Shown here: positions 23,280 to 60,000 of the stretch, one piece after another
Numbering within the stretch: position 1 is the stretch's first letter
Layout of the letters: the number at the start of each line of letters is the position of its first letter
DNA from: Glandiceps talaboti
Lineage: Eukaryota; Hemichordata; Enteropneusta; Spengelidae
Reading direction: 5' to 3'
Length of the DNA stretch: 60,000 nucleotides
NCBI RefSeq assembly: GCF_964340395.1
Contig: NC_135570.1
Span: 15,828,322-15,888,321 of the forward strand
The notes under the pieces: generated by a model
What the model was told of the DNA's origin: nothing
What the model saw: only the letters and a program-made list of their open reading frames with translations
Databases searched by the model: none
Made by a program: the position numbers and the translations under genes

Positions 23280-24040
23280 TGTCAACAAGCCTTCAATTAA
23301 AGACATAGTCCCCAACTTGTGTGTTTTATGGCAAAGTTATTGTGCAAATCTGAATGGTGTCTCGAGATACAAAACTTTAAAATTTATTGACCAATTTACT
23401 ATTTGACCTTGAATATAAGAAAGCTGACCTTTGGGTTATAGACATTTAAATGGAGTCTTTGTGCATTCAACTTTATTAGTTCACATAGAAAGAAAAGGTT
23501 TGGTCATTTCACCTTGAAAATGTTTGTCAAGGTCAAAGGTCAATGTCTCATTAGAAAGCTCATCATTGATAATGTGAGGGTAGACACTTGAATGGTGGTC
23601 ATATGTATCATACTTTTGGAGATAACAGGCAACATATGCTTTATTATCACAAATATGGCATTCTGCATATGCCTCACATAGTAAAAACCAAGATATGATT
23701 AAAATATCACAATCACTTGAAATATTTGAATCAAAAAGCAATGAAAATAACCCAAATTTGGCCATTTGACCTTGAACAAGACTTTGAAGGTCAGAGGTCA
23801 TGATCCTAAAAGAAAGCTCATATTTGATAATATGGATGTAGGCACTTGAATGGAGTCACTACGTATTATACCTCCAAAGTTATGATGCATACTGTGAAAT
23901 CTAACAACAAATATGGCTGCCATTCAGCCATATTTGATTTGGTTGTAAAACAAAGTGACATGCATATGTATCACATACTATGCTACCTTTGTGCCAGGTT
24001 TGGTTGAAATCACTTGTTGCATACCAGAGATATGAGGGTG
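23280..24040. repeat. dispersed repeat family B, long copy
   Basis: Begins ACAAGCCTTCAATTAAAGAC, has internal repeats of TTTGACCTTGAA..AAGGTCA, and reaches CCAGAGATATGAGGGTGAAC. A diverged copy of its start lies at about 38930-39060. It leads directly into the 54-bp minisatellite. Confidence 0.75.
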
Positions 24041-24825
24041 AACACACACACACACACGCATTGACAGAACGCAATGTATAAGTCCTGTACTGGTGGTGAA
24101 CACACACACACGCATGGACAGAACGCAATGTATAAGTCCTGTACTGGTGGTGAACACACACACACACACATGGACAGAACGCAATATATAAGTCCTGTAC
24201 TGGTGGTGAACACACACACACGCATGGACAGAACACAATGTATAAGTCCTGTACTGGTGGTGAACACACACACACGCATGGACAGAACACAATGTATAAG
24301 TCCTGTACGAGTGGTGAACACACACACACGCATGGACAGAACACAACATATAAGTCCTGTACTGGTGGTGAACACACACACACGCATGGACAGAATGCAA
24401 TGTATAAGTCCTGTATGGGTGGTGAACACACACACACGCATGGACAGAATGCAATATATAAGTCCTGTACTGGTGGTGAACACACACACACGCATGGACA
24501 GAATGCAATGTATAAGTCCTGTACTGGTGGTGAACACACACACACACACACACGCATGGACAGAACACAATGTATAAGTCCTGTACTGGTGGTGAACACA
24601 CACACACGCATGGACAGAACGCAATATATAAATCCTGTACTGGTGGTGAACACACACACACACACACACGCATGGACAGAACACAATGTATAAGTCCTGT
24701 ATGGGTGGTGAACACACACACACGCATGGACAGAACACAATATATAAGTCCTGTACGAGTGGTGAACACACACACACGCATGGACAGAACACAATATATA
24801 AGTCCTGTACGAGTGGTGCATGTTG
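24040..24825. repeat. 54-bp minisatellite, about 14 copies, with CA expansions
   Basis: The unit contains (AC)n, GCATGGACAGAACGCAATGT and ATAAGTCCTGTACTGGTGGT. It is made from the 3' portion of family B. The CA part differs in length between units. The stop-free frames on both strands are artefacts. Confidence 0.95.
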
Positions 24826-25157
24826 GCGACTATCAAAGCAAGCACATGTATAATCACATTGTTCTCCAAAACGTTGTGTCATTTCACCAGAAAATAGTCA
24901 AGCCACCAGGGTTGTCACTATTTGTCATTGACTTACTGTGACAAGACAATTTCTATAACTCATAGTTTCCTCAGCTGAACAAAGAAATTGAACATATGCA
25001 GTCAGTGAAGTATATTACACTATCAAAGACTTGTTCTTAATTTTACAAAGAAACTTTCTAAACTAAAAAAGACTTCAATATTTGAATTTCTATCTAACAC
25101 TAATTATTACAATTGATGTATGCATCATACAATTGTTACCATTCTTGTACATCACAA

Positions 25158-58515
<33,358 letters not shown>

Positions 58516-58800
58516 CTTCGTATTATACAACAACATGCCGTAAACTATGAGGGCGCCTTTCGATGTGTTCGACAAAAGTCTGAAAGTGCGATGACCATGG
58601 CATGCCTTCGATGGAGGTCACTTTTGCCGTATCACAGAGCATGGATGTATTATACATTAAAAATGCATATTTAACATAAAACATCCATGGTGTTAATAAT
58701 TCACTAAATAGTTTATTGATTAAACTGAAATAGACTGACTAGGACTCAATTCTGAAATATGGTTTACAACGAAAAAGCGCTATAGTGAAATGAAATGAAA
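58516..58800 (-). promoter_or_regulatory. SGPL1: expected SGPL1 5' UTR/promoter region
   Basis: Assigned only by position upstream of the first coding exon. I see no TATA box or other clear core element, so the transcription start is not placed. Confidence 0.25.
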
Positions 58801-58810
58801 TGTATAATGT

Positions 58811-58811
58811 A

Positions 58812-58874
<63 letters not shown>

Positions 58875-58901
58875 ATATATATATATGTGTGTGTGTGTGT
58901 A

Positions 58902-58978
<77 letters not shown>
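58811..58978. repeat. (TA)n tracts with TG interruptions
   Basis: Two long TA runs separated by GTGTGTATAT and GTGTGTGTGT segments, and ending in TTTATA repeats. Confidence 0.95.
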
Positions 58979-58996
58979 TTATAGTTTTGGTAGTTC

Positions 58997-59047
58997 TGGA
59001 ACTCTTTCTTGGTTGTAACTCCGAGTTACAACCAAGAAAGAGTTCCA
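58997..59047. repeat. perfect 25-bp palindrome with one-base centre
   Basis: TGGAACTCTTTCTTGGTTGT to AACTC, centre C, then the exact complement to 59047. It lies about 20 bases from the TA tract and can form a cruciform. Confidence 0.95.
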
Positions 59048-59280
59048 TACGGCGGCCCAGAGATGACAAAGGAACAATACATTTGTGGAAGAAATAATTA
59101 AATTTTGGAGAGCAAAATATTCGGTACAAGGATAAAAATATTCTTTCATAGGACAAAACATTATTTTTTTTGTTCAAAATAGAAATATCAAAGCAAAAAG
59201 TTCAAATTTGTAAGACAAAACTTTTATTTTCAAGGGCAGAAAATTTATTTGCATAACAGGATTTGTACCTTTTGAGGCTC

Positions 59281-59310
59281 AATATATATATATATATATA
59301 TGGTATATAT

Positions 59311-59343
<33 letters not shown>
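59281..59343. repeat. (TA)n tract with GGTATATATGG interruption
   Basis: TA dinucleotide run of about 60 bases. Confidence 0.95.
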
Positions 59344-59348
<5 letters not shown>

Positions 59349-59477
59349 AAGTCAGTAGTTGGCACATGTCAACCAGCGACAAGTGTCCCTTTACATAGCT
59401 TCCAAAAAGAATTTCTAGTGATATAGAAATTTCGTCGAACAGAAAAGCTACTCCATATTTGTAGTTTATGAACTAAG

Positions 59478-60000
59478 GGACCGGTCAGTTTCTCCAGCCT
59501 GGGGGGGGGCGGTGGATTCTTAAATCGGGCCGACAAAAAGTCACTGACCCCCCTATCTGTAAAACCAAAAACAGGCTGACCCCCTCCTATCACATAATTC
59601 TAAAACATGATGACCCCCCCCCCCCCATATATAATATTCGCATGACAGGTATTTTTTTTATCGTGACTCAGTGTGGACTGCTTGACTGTCTTGCATCTAC
59701 TATAAGATCCCAGGTTAGCACTATCATATTTATAATTACAAAAATGTATTGACTACACAGGGTAAATATATTCGAAAAGGAGTTTAATAGCATCTTGGCT
59801 GTGAAAGGTAGGAAAGCTTGAGAAGGGAATATGTACATCTGTTATGGGGGTCCTAGGGGGTCTCCCCCTAGAAGCCCAGGAGGTTTTTAACTCTGAAAAG
59901 TCAATTTTGAGACTATTCAGACATTTTCAGAAAATAATTTCCAAGCTTTACAAGACAGCACCAACATGTAAAATGCAACTACATAAGGTTGAAATATTTT
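59478..60000. other. window end: G/C-homopolymer dispersed repeat, no gene
   Basis: GGACCGGTCAGTTTCTCCAG, a G run, TGACCCCCCTATCTG and later TGACCCCCCCCC look like one dispersed repeat. A distantly similar stretch in the other orientation is possible near 12715-12850. GGTCCTAGGGGGTCTCCCCC near 59850 is partly palindromic. No exon seen. Confidence 0.5.

Noticed and set aside
58795-59177. Open frames rich in Ile-Tyr over the TA tract
   Set aside because: Dinucleotide repeat translation only.

Overview
This window is nuclear DNA from an animal: three multi-exon genes with GT-AG introns and metazoan protein families, in an AT-rich background dense in minisatellites, microsatellites and transposon remnants. 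The presence of a GT29 alpha-2,8-sialyltransferase-like gene, introns of 0.3-9 kb and L2/CR1-type LINE remnants point to an invertebrate deuterostome (hemichordate or cephalochordate). That is an inference from gene content, not an identification. No bacterial, viral or organellar gene was seen.

Layout. (1) 1153-6292, plus strand: a complete six-exon metallophosphoesterase of the MPPED1/MPPED2 family (276 aa), preceded by an antisense LINE remnant at 580-954. (2) 6300-12300: intergenic, with a TATG microsatellite, an 861-bp hAT-type MITE with 37-bp inverted termini and an 8-bp target duplication, a 42-bp minisatellite, and a degraded LINE 3' end carrying a hairpin. (3) 12306-17536, plus strand: a complete four-exon type II membrane sialyltransferase of the ST8Sia type (385 aa), followed by a 23-bp minisatellite of about 73 copies. 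(4) 25158-58515, minus strand: a complete sphingosine-1-phosphate lyase (SGPL1) gene with 15 coding exons (575 aa). All internal exon phases agree. Its introns hold most of the repeat DNA: a 38-bp array of about 218 copies (8.3 kb), a 52-bp array of about 69 copies (3.6 kb), 69-bp and 30-bp arrays, CA-rich dispersed elements, and a LINE reverse-transcriptase 3' fragment. (5) 58516-60000: a perfect 25-bp palindrome, TA tracts and dispersed repeats.

The three genes do not form a pathway. SGPL1 degrades sphingosine-1-phosphate in the ER, the sialyltransferase modifies glycans in the Golgi, and the MPPED protein is a cytosolic phosphodiesterase-like enzyme. The sialyltransferase and SGPL1 are convergent, with their stop codons 7.6 kb apart.

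The strongest unusual signal is that several tandem repeats grew out of exon-intron junctions. The donor of MPPED exon 3 sits in a 48-bp repeat present about 18 times, the acceptor of SGPL1 exon 2 is in a 76-bp near-triplication, and the donor of SGPL1 exon 13 is in a 39-bp duplication. In all three, use of an extra site would put a stop codon in frame. A second signal is a perfect 19-bp inverted repeat, bounded by a 9-bp direct repeat, inserted in frame in sialyltransferase exon 2. The sialyltransferase also seems to lack the conserved His of its last sialylmotif. The very long open frames in the window (up to 2,833 codons) are by-products of stop-free tandem repeats, not genes.
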